Source: Siphonodentalium dalli
Taxonomy: Eukaryota; Mollusca; Scaphopoda; Gadilida; Siphonodentaliidae
Assembly (NCBI GenBank): GCA_032622095.1
Contig: CP136065.1
Location: forward strand, 20,388,134-20,452,133
Direction: 5' to 3'
Length of the DNA stretch: 64,000 nucleotides
Shown here one piece after another: positions 48,856-61,112 of the stretch. The notes beneath the pieces were generated by a model. The model had not been told where the DNA came from and ran no database searches. It saw only the letters and a program-made list of their open reading frames with translations. Each line of letters opens with the position of its first letter. The first letter of the stretch is position 1. A program made the translations under genes and the position numbers.

Positions 48856-49221
48856 CTGAAATAGAACCAAAGAAGACACGAAGAATTAGCTGAGGAATGG
48901 ATCATTACACAGCCAGTCTTAGGGGGCGGAGCATAGCTGTTGCTAGGATACAATCGTCTGCTCATATACATTAAATTGTTTACAGCCTGTACTTTATACT
49001 GGTTTTGACAATCAAAAAAACTTTGTTCTCATCTTAATTAAAGACAGTGCATCTTTTCATAACAAGTTTTATATACATGTATTTTCTGGGGTATAAAATA
49101 ACACATATGAATCAAAGACACCTGTCCGTAAATGGTTTTATCAATTAATTATTAATTTTAGAACAGATCAATCATGAAATTTTAGGCGAACTCACGGAAA
49201 CAATCGGAGCATAGGAAGAGG

Positions 49222-49311
49222 GACAACTATGGCTTATTTCTGACTAAATCCTGAAATATTACCCATAATTCTGCTGTGGTTAAAAACTTGATTATTCAGG
49301 GCCTTACTGTA
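49222..49311. mobile_element. MITE family A relic
   Basis: ACTATGGCTTATTTCTGACT to GGGCCTTACTG: same insertion as 22424-22559 within the segmental duplication, minus its central hairpin. Confidence 0.75.
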
Positions 49312-51633
49312 CGTTACAGGAATAAACCACTTTATTATGCTTTTATAGACAAATAATATACCAAATCTTCAGTGTTTTATTCGCAGAAAAGGGTATTTGA
49401 TCTCTTGAAATCGAGTTTTATAAAAATTAAGTTGCAATTGTGACCAGAAAGAGATACGCCATCTTTAATGTATGTAAATTAGCAAATATACAATAAACAA
49501 CACTGTTATTATAGGCATGGACAAATTCCCAACATCTTTTACATTTACGAACTGTGAGTGCCGGAAAATAGAAATGTGCAACATTTTACAAATCTGTCTA
49601 TAATTCCATGGTATGCCATGAGGATGAAGTTACACAACCCAGTAAACAAATATTTTAGGCTGGCAGGAATGTTATTTGTATGTTAAAAATTCTTAGAATT
49701 GAGATGGGACACGTGTATAACAAGAAAGTGGTGTGTTGGTGTGGTATTTTATCGGGTTATCCATATTTACGGAATTCCCATGGCAATCTGGGAGTCTCAC
49801 AAAGATTCCGTGAAACTTAACAGTTCTGTTACAGAAGGAGTCCAATTTATTGGAAGGAAATATTTAGACAATAAATTCAACTAGAGGTGTGACTGTCCCA
49901 ATGGGACTAAGGATACCCCCTGTTATTTTAAGACACTAAGATGTTTCATGTCAGTAAACATTAAGTTAAAATAACAAAGTAACAGATTCCCATTGCAGGT
50001 GCACAACATCTAACACCTAACCCTAATATCCTAAACCTATTGACCGAAAATGTAGGTATAATAGCTCGGACAAAATTATGCATGTTTAAAAATGTTCTAA
50101 GTTGAAAAAGGGGAATAACTCTCCAAAAAAATTCAGACATACCTCATAATTGCAGGTGCACACGTTTCCATGGTACTAAATATATGTGTCAAGTTTCAAA
50201 AACAATGACCTAAAATGTAGGAATAAAAGCTTCGACAAAATAATGCATCTTGCTAAACATTTTCTAAGTAAATAAAGGGGGATAACTCCACCAAAAAAAG
50301 TCCGACATATGTCATAATCGCAGGTACACAGGTTCCCATGGTGGTTGATGTCTACAACAAGTTTCATGGAAAATGATAAAACAAATGACTGAGAAAAATT
50401 CCGGACAAATTTGTGCCCACGGAGGGATGACGGATGGATGACGGATGGACAAGCTGATTCTAGTATACCACCCCCCCCCACAACTTTGTTGCAGGGGGTA
50501 TAACAAACACCTTATTGAACTTATTATCTGGATATTTCCTAAGGGAAAACAAGTTGTCAATGAGTATTTAGCATAAAAAGGGCTAAACAAGGTTTGTTCA
50601 TCAAAGATGGCTTATTCGAGTTTTTTGCCCATAAACGTGCATCTGTCTGACCGAGAATCACTAAAATAGACAATACTATTAAAAAACCATAACTCAGAAC
50701 TAAGGGCCATAAACTCAGGTAAAAATAAGACTGCTGACTGCTGCCATGTTTTTCATCGAAAAAAATTCAGATTCGATAGCTCGCATCTACAGGCGATCCT
50801 AAAAGACCCTGTAAAGTTTTTAAAAAATGCCAATAAATTTGGGCTGCAAGGTGTGTTGATGAATTCATATTTGTAATCCAAGATGGCTCCTGGTAGCCAT
50901 ATTTTTTTAAAACGATTTTAGGATAAAAAGGGAGGCTCCCATCTAGAGCTCACCCCAAAGATCCATATGAAGTTTAGTGACGATTGGATGTGAAATGTGA
51001 CCTGTAAGGTGTGCTAAATGATTTAGTCATACAATTAGTAAAATCCAAGATAGCCTCTGGCAGCCATGTTTTTTAACAGAATTCGAAAAAAAAAATGGTA
51101 AGCACCGAACTAGAGATCAGCCCAAGGATCCACATGCAGTTTGGTGATGATCGGATGAGAGATATGCTCTGTATGGTGTGCTAAAGGATTTAGTAATGCA
51201 AAGAGTAAAATCCAAGATTGCCACTGGTGGCCATGTTTTTCAATCGTTAAAATTTAACAGCTCTCCACCCAGAGGTGATCCTAGACTTATACACTGAATA
51301 TCGTTGAAATCGGTCAAAGTTTGTACGAGTTAGCTAACGATCAAAATCTATAAAAATAGACAAAGTAAATCCCATAATTATAGTATAAAGATTGGACAAA
51401 CATGGTTTTCGAACTCAAGCTAGATATTGTTGCAAAAGACACATATACCAAATATCATTACATTGGTCAACGTTTGATTGAGTTATCATGGTCTCGCGTC
51501 CAGCCGTATGCCCAGCTGCTCGGAAGCCCGCCCGACTGCCCACCTACCGACCTTGCCAAGGCATAAGTTGAGTTATTTGACCGGATAAGAAGTTGACAAT
51601 ACAATGTCTTGGATCTCCCTCTTTCAAATGACA

Positions 51634-51814
51634 TCTATTATATATTTTGAGACTTCGTATATATGTCCGCTATAGACTTGAGAACTGCTGGGCCGATTGA
51701 ACCCAAACTTGCTGTGTAAGGATAAAAGGCCACAGACAGTGGACTCGGATCATTCGCGAGCCCGTGCAACCACTCCTTCACTCCAATCCCGCCAGTGGCT
51801 GGCATATCAGCTAG
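51634..51814 (+). mobile_element. 181-bp Helitron-like element
   Basis: Starts TCTATTATATATTTTGAGAC after A and ends with hairpin GCCAG-TGG-CTGGC (51791-51803), seven bases and CTAG before T. Same family as the array at 1-2801 but in opposite orientation and much shorter. Confidence 0.85.
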
Positions 51815-51911
51815 TATAATATAAAATATGTTGTATTGAATGTGATATGGGGATTCAAACATTAAGTGGACGTAGCTCTCAGGATCATCCAAATGATATC
51901 CATTCACTCAC

Positions 51912-52002
51912 TCGCTTGGGTGCATGATCCATCAACAATCTTGACATCATCCAGTGCTATGTCTCCTATATAGCCTCGTCCTCGTACAGATTCAAATGCA
52001 AT
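51912..52002 (-). CDS. MAM domain, second (C-terminal) exon
   Basis: This 91-nt exon starts in phase 0 after a T-rich tract ending TTTTCATAG and ends in phase 1 at GCGA|GTGAGTG, a strong donor. It encodes [20 protein letters not shown] followed by [10 protein letters not shown]. This is the hallmark end of a MAM domain ('F...RG.G..GDIALDDI', then the last Cys). Joined to the exon at 61113-61531 it makes a domain of about 170 codons. The upstream intron holds a LINE 3' end and a 7.6-kb palindrome. A small Helitron-like element (51634-51814) lies about 100 bp past the donor. A CAAG|GC donor four bases earlier is possible but fits the phase of the next exon less well. Confidence 0.93.
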
Positions 52003-52129
52003 CTATGAAAAAAAATCAAATATAAGTTTGCACCTGCTCAATTCAATGGAATCAACAGCACACATACTGACTTCCAACATGATTATGTTGGTATTGCAAT
52101 GCAATGTATTCCAACAGTGTTCCGCACAT

Positions 52130-52661
52130 TAACATGTATAAGAAGGACAGGCTGTAGCGTAACAACCATGCACGCCGACCTTCACTGGCTACCTATCAAA
52201 GATCGGATACAATTCAAAATAGCAACATTTGGTTTCCGTCGGATGTTTGTCTCTGAATCCCTTCCCGAATATATTAACAGTCTGATATATCCAAACACTC
52301 CCCGGCGAACACTTCGTTCTGGTGAATCGTCCCTTCTCTCCCCTCAAGGAGCAAATCTTTTGACCGTCGGCGACAGAGCTTTCTCTGTAGCCTGTACCGA
52401 CATTTGGAACTCTCTACCAAATGAAATGCGACAATCTTGCTTGCTAACCGATTTTCGATCTGCTTTAAAAACTCACATATTCCGACGACGCTACCCTGAC
52501 ACAAAGAAAACTAACAAAATCTGATTATATATAATTCCACATATCTATTGATTATTTTCCATGTGCATTTCTTGTGTATTTATATAATGTGTAAAGCGCT
52601 TAGGGCCCCTTGCGGGGGATATGCACTATATAAATATTATTATTATTATTATTATTATTAT
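52130..52661 (+). pseudogene. 5'-truncated LINE (non-LTR retrotransposon) 3' end
   Basis: The plus-strand frame to 52524 encodes DLHWLPIKDRIQFKIATFGF, then PRRTLRSGESSLLSPQGANL, GDRAFSVACTDIWNSLPNEM and FRSALKTHIFRRRY. This matches the conserved C-terminal tail of reverse transcriptase proteins of CR1/L2-type LINEs (LHWLPV..RI.FKI ... R.LRS ... GDRAFS.AAP.LWNSLP ... F...LKT.LF). The 3' UTR contains GTAAAGCGCTTAGGGCCCCT and TATATAAAT, then an (ATT)n tail at 52634-52661, as usual for these LINEs. Only the last 130 or so codons remain; it has no endonuclease or catalytic RT core and is an insertion remnant. Inserted in the intron between the two MAM exons, antisense to the host gene. Confidence 0.9.
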
Positions 52662-52755
52662 GTATATGTAAATATTTTAGTCCGTCGTTAATCCCAAAAT
52701 TAATCACTGATTAATGAACGGAATCATTTCACAAACAAGAGTTACAGGTAGAGTA

Positions 52756-52995
52756 ACATCGGAAAGCTCTCCTGAGAGAGTTTTCCGATGAATGGCAACA
52801 AGCCATATTTCCGACTAAATCCTGAAAAGTTACCCATAATTCTGCTGTGTTTAAGGAGTCGATTACATAGGGCATTACTGCTATATGCCAATAACAGTTA
52901 TCACCAGGTTTTCCTATGCAAATTATAACAATAAACTTATTTACATCATTTGTTTGTGGCAATTATGTTTTCCTATTTAAAATTTTGTTAAAATA
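52756..52995. repeat. MITE A copy plus flank, partner of 48180-48420
   Basis: Includes ATCGGAAAGCTCTCCTGAGA and the mirrored GATGAATGGCAACAAGCC, ending TAGGGCATTACTG at 52880, then the shared flank. The outer left arm is missing. Confidence 0.88.
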
Positions 52996-54402
52996 CTTGT
53001 TAAAATAAAGAAGTTGATTACTTATGGCATTACTGTACTACATATAACTTAGGCCATTAAAAATAAATACCTGTGTTCTCAGGCCATTTACATATGGGAA
53101 TTTGGATGAGGGAGGAAGGCTTTTTATTTTAATTAAGAAATTAATAGTCCAGGTGTCAGCTGAGGCAAGGTGTCACCCGGAGAGGGAATTTATGGCAATT
53201 ATGTTTTCTTGTAGGCCGATAACTGAAGTTTCACGATCCGGTTTTCGCAGAGACGTAACAGGAAGCGTTTTTTGGATGCAGCTGATTTTCAGAAAAAAAT
53301 GTACCTCGATTTTTGGTCATTTTTCGAAAATGACCAATTTCAACTTTTCGTTATTAAACACCAGAAAGAGAAATGATCCACGAGTTTTTTTGTCGCACGA
53401 TAGTTTAGACTTGAGTGCTGCATAAAATGAAATGAAAAACAACGCCAAGTTTTACGTATGCGTGACGTCATGCTCGTTTGAATTTCATTTCGAGCATTTT
53501 TTTTCTTGACGATTCAGGCAAACGACCACATTACAATCATTGTAGAATTCGCATTTGATGAAATGTTGAATTAATTTGCATATCATGTGAAAGTACATTC
53601 AATTTGCGTCACGAAAGCCAAACATTGGTGTCTGTGGTATGAACTGGGGCGGGAAAAAATTAAAAACCTTACCCTTCCCCCAAACGAGAACATTTGCTCG
53701 TATGACTCAGATTTAGCTCAGGCTCGTTTTAAACTAATCGGGCATGATACCTGAACCTATTATACCATTTGGACACATTGGACTCTTGTTATATAATATA
53801 CGTTGCGATAATTAGCATACTTATCAATTGACTCGGTAGTCATATACATGCAAATGTATACATATGCATATATACATTTATCATATGATTCAATCATTAT
53901 TTATGTTGGAAACTATGTCATAAATCAATTTCATATCAATTACTAATTCATATCATCTTCCGATAATTTGATTGGTTTGTTGACAAAAAGTGTGTTCTGA
54001 TTGGCTGAATTGCAGCCGGGGGCCGAGCCGCATTTCTGACTAAATGCAGGTCAAATTCGTGCGCGTCAAATACACGAATCAACGCGATGCCGAAATTCTC
54101 GCAATTATAATCTTGAAATATATAGTTTTGGACATTGTTATACGATAAATAGAATATGTAATTCGTATTTATCTAATAAACATACGATATAATGTCACAA
54201 ACTGAGAACAGAATAGCGCACTATATCTTCGCGTGCATATTATTTCTGCTAGTTCACCAGGTGTAATTGGGCTTCCGGTGCAATGAAGTGATGTCACATT
54301 AACCTTTTGCTGCAGATGTCATACAGCTATTTACTGATTTGTGTGCGTTTTGGACATCATAATCAATTTATAGGTGTCATATGATAAATAGAATATGTAA
54401 TT

Positions 54403-54503
54403 CGTGTTTCTCTCATATGATATTTATGAAACTCATCACGAATTTTCAGAACTGAAAATTCTTAAGACTCGTTTCATAAATATCATATGAGAGAAACACT
54501 CAT
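54403..54503. repeat. Small foldback within the left arm of the large palindrome
   Basis: GTGTTTCTCTCATATGATAT... and its complement ending GAGAGAAACAC, with a CAGAACTG-type centre; near-perfect. Part of the left-arm-only segment. Confidence 0.88.
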
Positions 54504-55319
54504 TTCATATCCTCTATGTATGCGTATAACCATATCATATAATACATATATAGTCCGGGAGCTAATAGGGGTACCCTAACACCCACAGCACATAACTTCA
54601 CCCCACTCATTTTGTTCCTTTTTATGTACTTCAAGTTTTAAGCAATGTTAACAAGAACAAAAAGGGGTCGTTTAGACTTCAGACAAGATGGCGTCCATCG
54701 TGTCCGCCGTTTTTCAGACAAGACCCTAAGTCAGTGTTATGCAAATTATAGTGGGAAAATCTAGTAAAATGTATACAAATGTATATATTTGCGTGAAACT
54801 AAGACATAATGACACATTTTTAGGGCAAAATTGAAACTCCCCATCCAATATGGCCACCAAAATGGCTGCCGGAAGTAGAAAATATGACGTTTTTTACAAA
54901 TATCTTCTAGATCAGTTCATGCTGTTTGGAACTGGTTGAGTAATATCACTTTATTTGTGTTTTGTATATTAACTGATGATTGGAGCAATTAAAGATGCAA
55001 TTATTATGGTCATAGCCCCTTCCAATCCCTCAACAAATTCATTTTACAGAACGTGGTATAAAATTTCACCAAAAAAAACATAACTGGGATTCTAGTCATA
55101 TTTCAATAAGAAATGAACAGAATCTTGTAATATAAGTGAGGCATATCATTACCTATGAATATTCCAACTCCCTGTCTGGAGCCAAAATTCTTACTTTGGC
55201 TCAAAATGGCTGCCAACATGGCCGCCAAAATATGGAAAATGGTAAATATTGCTCCAGCATGTCATGCAATCGCTTGCAAAGTTGTGGTTCATATATACAA
55301 ATAAAAGAGTGGATCAATG

Positions 55320-58300
55320 GTCATGTATGAGGTGAATCAGTATACAGTGACTACGATGTATGGTTGTGGCCGATGTGACCGTATGGACATTAATGTGGTG
55401 TATGGATATAAGGAGAGTATCTACATGGTTACCCGTGTGTTGTTTATGTATATATGGAGTGACTGTATAATGTCGTGGTGTCCTTGTGGTAACGGGTGGG
55501 ATATATATTTATATATCCTGTGGATGTATTATCATTGGTGGGTGTGTAGGGATTAGCTGTATGATAATGGATGGCGTGTATGATTATGCAGTTGCTGAAT
55601 TGTGAGGTGTATATGCAAGTATGGAAGGTATGAGTGGTCGTGTTTTTGTATATCTGGAAGGGCTGAATGGCCATTAGTGAGGTGTACATATGTATACCTG
55701 GAGTGACTCTGTGGTCTAGGGCGGGCTGCATAGCCTGCATATGTATATATCAAGTGATTATACGACTATGTGTGTCGAATATGTATACATGTAGTGACTG
55801 CATGGTCAATGGTGAGATGAGTAGGTAGACAAGAAGTGGGTGTATGGTCATAAACGTAATGCATATGTATACATGGAGTGGGAGTGATTAAATGGCCATG
55901 TGCCATGTGTATGAGTATACCTCGTGTTCCTGCTTGGTGACTCGTGGCGGCATGTGTGGGTCATACAGGTATACACACGTGTGGCTGTATGGTCATGGGC
56001 GAGGGGTATGTGTATATAGCGAGTGGCAATATGGCCATGGGTGTGCATATGCATACATGGAGTGACAATACTGACATGGTTGGGGTGTATTAGTATATCT
56101 TGAGTGGCTATTCAGCTATGGTGTGACCAATAGGGATACGGGAGTGACATGGCCAATGATGAAGTGGATATGTATACAATGATTGACCATGTATCATGTA
56201 CAAATGTTTTGGATAGGTACACACGAGTTGACTATATGACTATAGGTCAGATAAGTGTCCGAGTATACCAGGTGCCATTGGTGATGGGCTGAGGGCATGT
56301 GTATGAAGTCAGTGGCTATAGCCTATAGGGCGATTTGTGAGGTGCATATGTATCCTGGAGTGTTGTGGTGTAACGAGTGTTGATGTATATATTGAATGTA
56401 TTTTACCATATGTGTGGCGAATTATGTATACATGGAATGATCGTTTGACCAATGATGAGATGAATGGGTATACAGGGAGTGACTATATGGTTATACAGGG
56501 TTTCCGCTAGGGGGTAGGGGAATGGGGTCGGTAGCCGTCAAGGGGAAAAATCCGGGTAAAAGTAGCCTGTTTTACTTTTAGCACTGGTTGAACTACTTTC
56601 GGTATATCGGCCAATAGAATTATGTGAGAGTAGAAATGGCAGATTGTTTTGTTCCATTTCTGCCCAAGTGCCAAGCTATCAAACCTTATACATGTACCTG
56701 TAACTTTAAAACTAGTAAATTTATTAGATATAAATTAATTTACGAAGTACATGTACAGAACACCAGTAATTTGGATCCCGAGTTAAACATGCTCGTTAAT
56801 GTTACAAGACTCACTATGGAAGACCCAGCAGATATTTCGGATGCATAACGTAATCGGAATATATTAAGGCTGATTACATATCTCGCCGACGAGTATTCAT
56901 TGTGGGCAGTGGTAAGATGCCTTGATACCCGGTGCGGCTACTCCCACGATTTTCTCTCGCGCTATTACAAAGTGAACAGTATATTTTGCGGTATAAAACA
57001 TGACAGGTATGATTAAAATACTGCTCTTTTGCATAACATAACCGGGTACTAACCGCAATGTAACTAACCATCCTCAAAGGCATAGCTTCTAGCGATGTCA
57101 GCCCCGATCACTTCATGTTTCAATTTAACAACGCGTTTAGAGTGTGTACACTCACAAGATATAAAATAAATTCACCTTTTAAAATTCCTTAGTACTATTC
57201 CAACAAAATTCAGAAGTTTTAAACATCTTTATACCTTTATAGACGTGCAGTATGTCCTGGGGTATGGCAGGAGGGGGAAACTTGGCGAGGGGAAAGGGGC
57301 CGTCAAGGGGACCTCCTGCCGGTATAGCGGAAACCCTGGGTTATGGGTCATGTTTATGAGTATACCCGGTGTGCCTACATTGTGACTCATGGCTGTATGG
57401 TCATCCGTGGCATATACGGGTATAACCGAGTATGGCTGTATGGTCATGGGCCAGGTGTGCATGCATATAGTGGATGACTATAGTGTTATGTATGTGGTGT
57501 TTATGTATATATGGAATGACTATGTGATAATGCGTCACGGGCTATCGCTTTCCATGTTTAACGTTCCCACGTTGTACATAAACACCATCAAGATGGAGAA
57601 CTCTCTGACATGACCTCTCTATTGATTAACATATTTTTAGTTATTGTGTATATCCACACAAGGTACACACATACAACCAAGCCATTACCTCAGCCACTCC
57701 ATATCTGCTTAAACACGACACAAATGACAATTTATTCACCCACTTTATACACGTACGCCTGACCATGCAGCCATACGTGGTTACACCCGCCGTACATACC
57801 ACAAATGAGGATACAGACACGAATCACCATACATGAACACCAGGTATACTCCTACACCTGACACATGCTCATATAGTTACTCTATGTATATCACATTCAC
57901 GACCGTGCAGTTACTCATTGTATACATATTCATATCACCATGGATCATACAGTCACTACATGTATACCCATTCGCCATACCCATGACCATAGAGTCAATC
58001 CAGGTATACATATGCACATGGTGAGCCCTTCCAGATATACCAATACCCGCACACACGACCACTCATAAGTTCTATACTTGCATATACACCTCACACATGC
58101 TAATTCAGCAACTCACTATATACTCATACACGCCATCCATGACCATACAGCTACTCCATATACACGGTCACCACCAATGAAACATCCACAACATATATAA
58201 ATATATGTCCCACCCGTTTCCAAAAGGGCACTCCCTATAAACCCACACGCTCGTCAATGGCCATCCAGCTTACTCGAGGCATGTATATATACACTTCAAC

Positions 58301-58780
58301 CATGACCTTACAGTCATCCCATGTACACCTATACACATTAACATAACTATAACATCATCACACTCCCTATTTCTATACGCACTCCACCCATTATCGTACA
58401 GACAGTACATATATACATATACACCCACCTGTCACAATACAGCCACACACGGTACATATATACATCCCACCCACGACCGTATACAGTCACTCCATATATA
58501 CATAAACAACACACGGGTGACCATGTATATACTCTCGTTATAGCCATACACCACATCAATGCTCATACGGTCACATCGGCCACAACCATACATCGTACAG
58601 TCACTGTATACTGATTCACCTCACACATGACTATAGAGCCACTCTTTATATTACTATACATCTCACCATGGACAATGCACTTATAACCATATAGACACTC
58701 CTTGTATACATATTCACATAATCCATGACCATACAATAACTCCCTGTATACATATTCACCCCACCTATGACCATAGAGTA
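55320..58780. repeat. Degenerate ~55-60-bp tandem repeats in two opposing blocks
   Basis: On the plus strand 55320-57560 is made of variants of GTATACATGGAGTGACTATA followed by TGGTCATGGGTGAGGTGTAT. From about 57640 to 58780 the same motif is in reverse complement (TATACACCTCAC..., CATGACCATACAGTCACTCC). The switch point is about 57600. The Met/Tyr/Trp- and His/Thr-rich frames here reflect the repeat. Confidence 0.88.
56496..57338. mobile_element. TIR element nested in the palindrome centre (hAT-like ends)
   Basis: CAGGGTTTCCGCTA at the left and TAGCGGAAACCCTG at the right are inverted. Both flanks carry GGTTAT (56489-56494 and 57339-57344), with one extra A at the left. GGGGAAA and CCGTCAAGGGG motifs recur near both ends. 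Interior about 840 bp; a 74-codon frame (56624-56848) matches nothing known to me. Confidence 0.78.
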
Positions 58781-61112
58781 ACCCCTGGCTGCCATTCAGT
58801 TGATCAATTTTTATATCATAATGGGCCAGAATAGCCACATATACTGGTTCATCTCCGTTCCGTCTGAAATTCTGCCCATTTCCTTTCATATGGTCAGAAT
58901 CATAAAAGAGGTTCTCCGCAAAAATTCCATAGTGCAACTTTAAAATGAATTTGTCATGACTCATGTCACATACGGAACTGGGACAAACAGAATAAAACGT
59001 AGTTGTCAGTTAATTGACAAACACGTATAATAACCAAGTGAGTCACAATTTACTACCTTTTCGTATAACTCAGAGAATAATGTTCGGGATATATGTAAAA
59101 AATTAACTTTTTACAAATTTGGTTGCCATTTTGGAAGCCATCTTGAGCAATTTGATCCAAAAACACCGTAGTGTGACACATTTAATATAGACAAAAACAA
59201 TAAACACCTTTGATACCAAAGATAGTTCCATTTTACTTGAAAAAATGGTTAAAACATGAAAAGTGAACTTTTGCTGATATTTATATCAAGTTTGTGAGAG
59301 AAGAAAATCCAATATTTATGTTGATGTCAGTGGTGACAATAGTAACAATGATTCATGGTGCACCATTTTGGCAGCCATTTTGAGCCAAAGTAAGAATTTT
59401 GGTTCCAGTGAGTTGGAATATTCATAGGTGATGATATGCCTCACTTATAATGCAAAGTTCTGTTCATTTATTATTGAAATATGACTAGAATCCCAGTTAT
59501 GTTTTTTGTGAAATTTTATACCACGTTCTGTAAAAATTGAATTTTTTGATGGATCAGAAAGGGCTAGGACCCCAATAATTGCATCTTTCATTGCTCCAAT
59601 GATCATTTAATATACAAAATAAAGTGATATTACTCAACCAGTTCCAAACAGCATGAACTAATATAGAAGATATTTGTGAAAAAAATGTCATATTTTCTAC
59701 TTCCAGCAGCCATTTTGGCGGCCATCTTGGATGGTGAATTTCAATTTTGCCTCAAAATGTGTCATTATGCTGCATTATGTCTTAGTTTTACGAAAAATAT
59801 ATACTTTGTATACATTTTACTAGATTTTTCCACTATAATTTGCATAACACTGACTTAGGGTCTGGTCTGAAAAAAACGGCGGCCATGATGGACGCCATCT
59901 TGTCTGGAGTTTAAACAGCCACTTTTTGTTCTTGTTAACATTGCTTAAAAGTTGAAGGACATAATAAGGAACAAAATAAGTGGTGTGAAGTTAAGTCCCG
60001 GGGGTGCTAGAGTACACCTATTAGCTACCGGACTAAACGCATATATACATTCGCATGCATATGACTACCAAGTCAATTGATAAGTATGCTAATTATCGTA
60101 ACGTATACTATATAACTAGAGTCCAATGTGGTATAATAGGAACTAGCATCATGCCCGATTAGTTTTAAACGAGCCTGAGCTAAATCTGAGTCATATGAGA
60201 AAATGTTCTCGTTTTGTGGGAGGGGTAATGTTTTTAATTTTTTCCCACCCTAGTTCGCACCAATGTTCGGCATTTATGGGGCAAATTGAATGTACTTTCA
60301 CATGATATACAAATTAATTCAACATTTCATCAAATGCGAATTCTACAATGATTGAAAGGTGGTGGTTTGCCTGAATCGTCACGAAAAAAATGCGCGAAAT
60401 GAAATTCAAACGAGCATGACATCACGCATACGTAGAACTTGGCGTTGTTTTTCATTTCATTCCATGCAGCACTCAAGTAGAAACTATCGTGCGACAAAAA
60501 ACTCGTGGATCATTTCTCTTTCTGGTGTTTAATAACGAAAAGTTAAAATTGGTCATTTTCGAAAAATGACCAAAAATCGAGGTACATTTTTTATGAAAAT
60601 CAGCCGCATCAAAAAAACGCGTCCTGTTACGTCTCTGCGAAAACCGGATCGTGAAACTTCAGTTATCGGCCTGCAAGAAAATATAAGTGCCATAAATTCC
60701 CTCTCCGGGTGACACCTTGCCTCAGCTGAAACCTAGACTATAATGGATGTATAGGAAATTTTACAGTTAAAAAAAAACTTACAATTTTCCAAACATTGTA
60801 TAGAATCTATCCTCCAAAGCCTCTTATCTTAGACATTTACTTCTTTAAACTATTAAATTTCTAATTAATAAATTGAAGAATGAGTTTTTTATTTTTTTTT
60901 ATTTTGGATAAATTGCAAATAACAGTTGTTGATGCCAGAGGCCTTCCAGATATTTGGTGCCTGAGAACAAAGTAATTTAATTTATTTGAACTTCTATTAA
61001 AGACTGGCATTATACGCACCAATTTTGATGCAAAATTTATGAAAATAACCTGCATTAGTATTAAAGAAAACTTATTTGCTATCGGGGTTTAAACAACCCA
61101 GTTTAAACATAC

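Larger units (their letters stand above)
48690..51570. repeat. Segmental duplication, copy 2 (carries linker exon 48802-48855)
   Basis: Direct-orientation counterpart of 21832-24872, about 27 kb away in the same gene. Similarity begins near AATACATTGTCTATGTCACT and ends near CCTTGCCAAGGCATAAGTTG. The hairpin core of the MITE A copy is deleted here (49222-49311) relative to copy 1. Confidence 0.93.
53145..60740. repeat. 7.6-kb palindrome (giant foldback element), TAA-flanked
   Basis: The left end TAGTCCAGGTGTCAGCTGAG mirrors the right end CTCAGCTGAAACCTAGACTA, with TAA at both flanks. Inverted similarity continues inward: GACGTAACAGGAAGCG / CGCGTCCTGTTACGTC, the TTGACTCGGTAGTCATAT / ATATGACTACCAAGTCAA region, the AAGATGGCGTCC block, and TGTGACCGTATGG / TCATACGGTCACA. 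The innermost part is short tandem repeats in opposite orientations. About 660 bp (53880-54540) is present only in the left arm. A separate TIR element (56496-57338) is inserted left of centre. No transposase was recognised. Confidence 0.9.

Noticed and set aside
52274-52504. 76-codon minus-strand frame
   Set aside because: Antisense shadow of the LINE reverse transcriptase tail.
55317-58964. Many Met/Tyr/Trp/Val- and His/Thr-rich frames
   Set aside because: They are translations of the 55-60-bp tandem repeat in the palindrome, mirrored on opposite strands.
53145-60740. Polinton/Maverick with long TIRs
   Set aside because: No integrase, polymerase or capsid-type frames; the interior is tandem repeat only.
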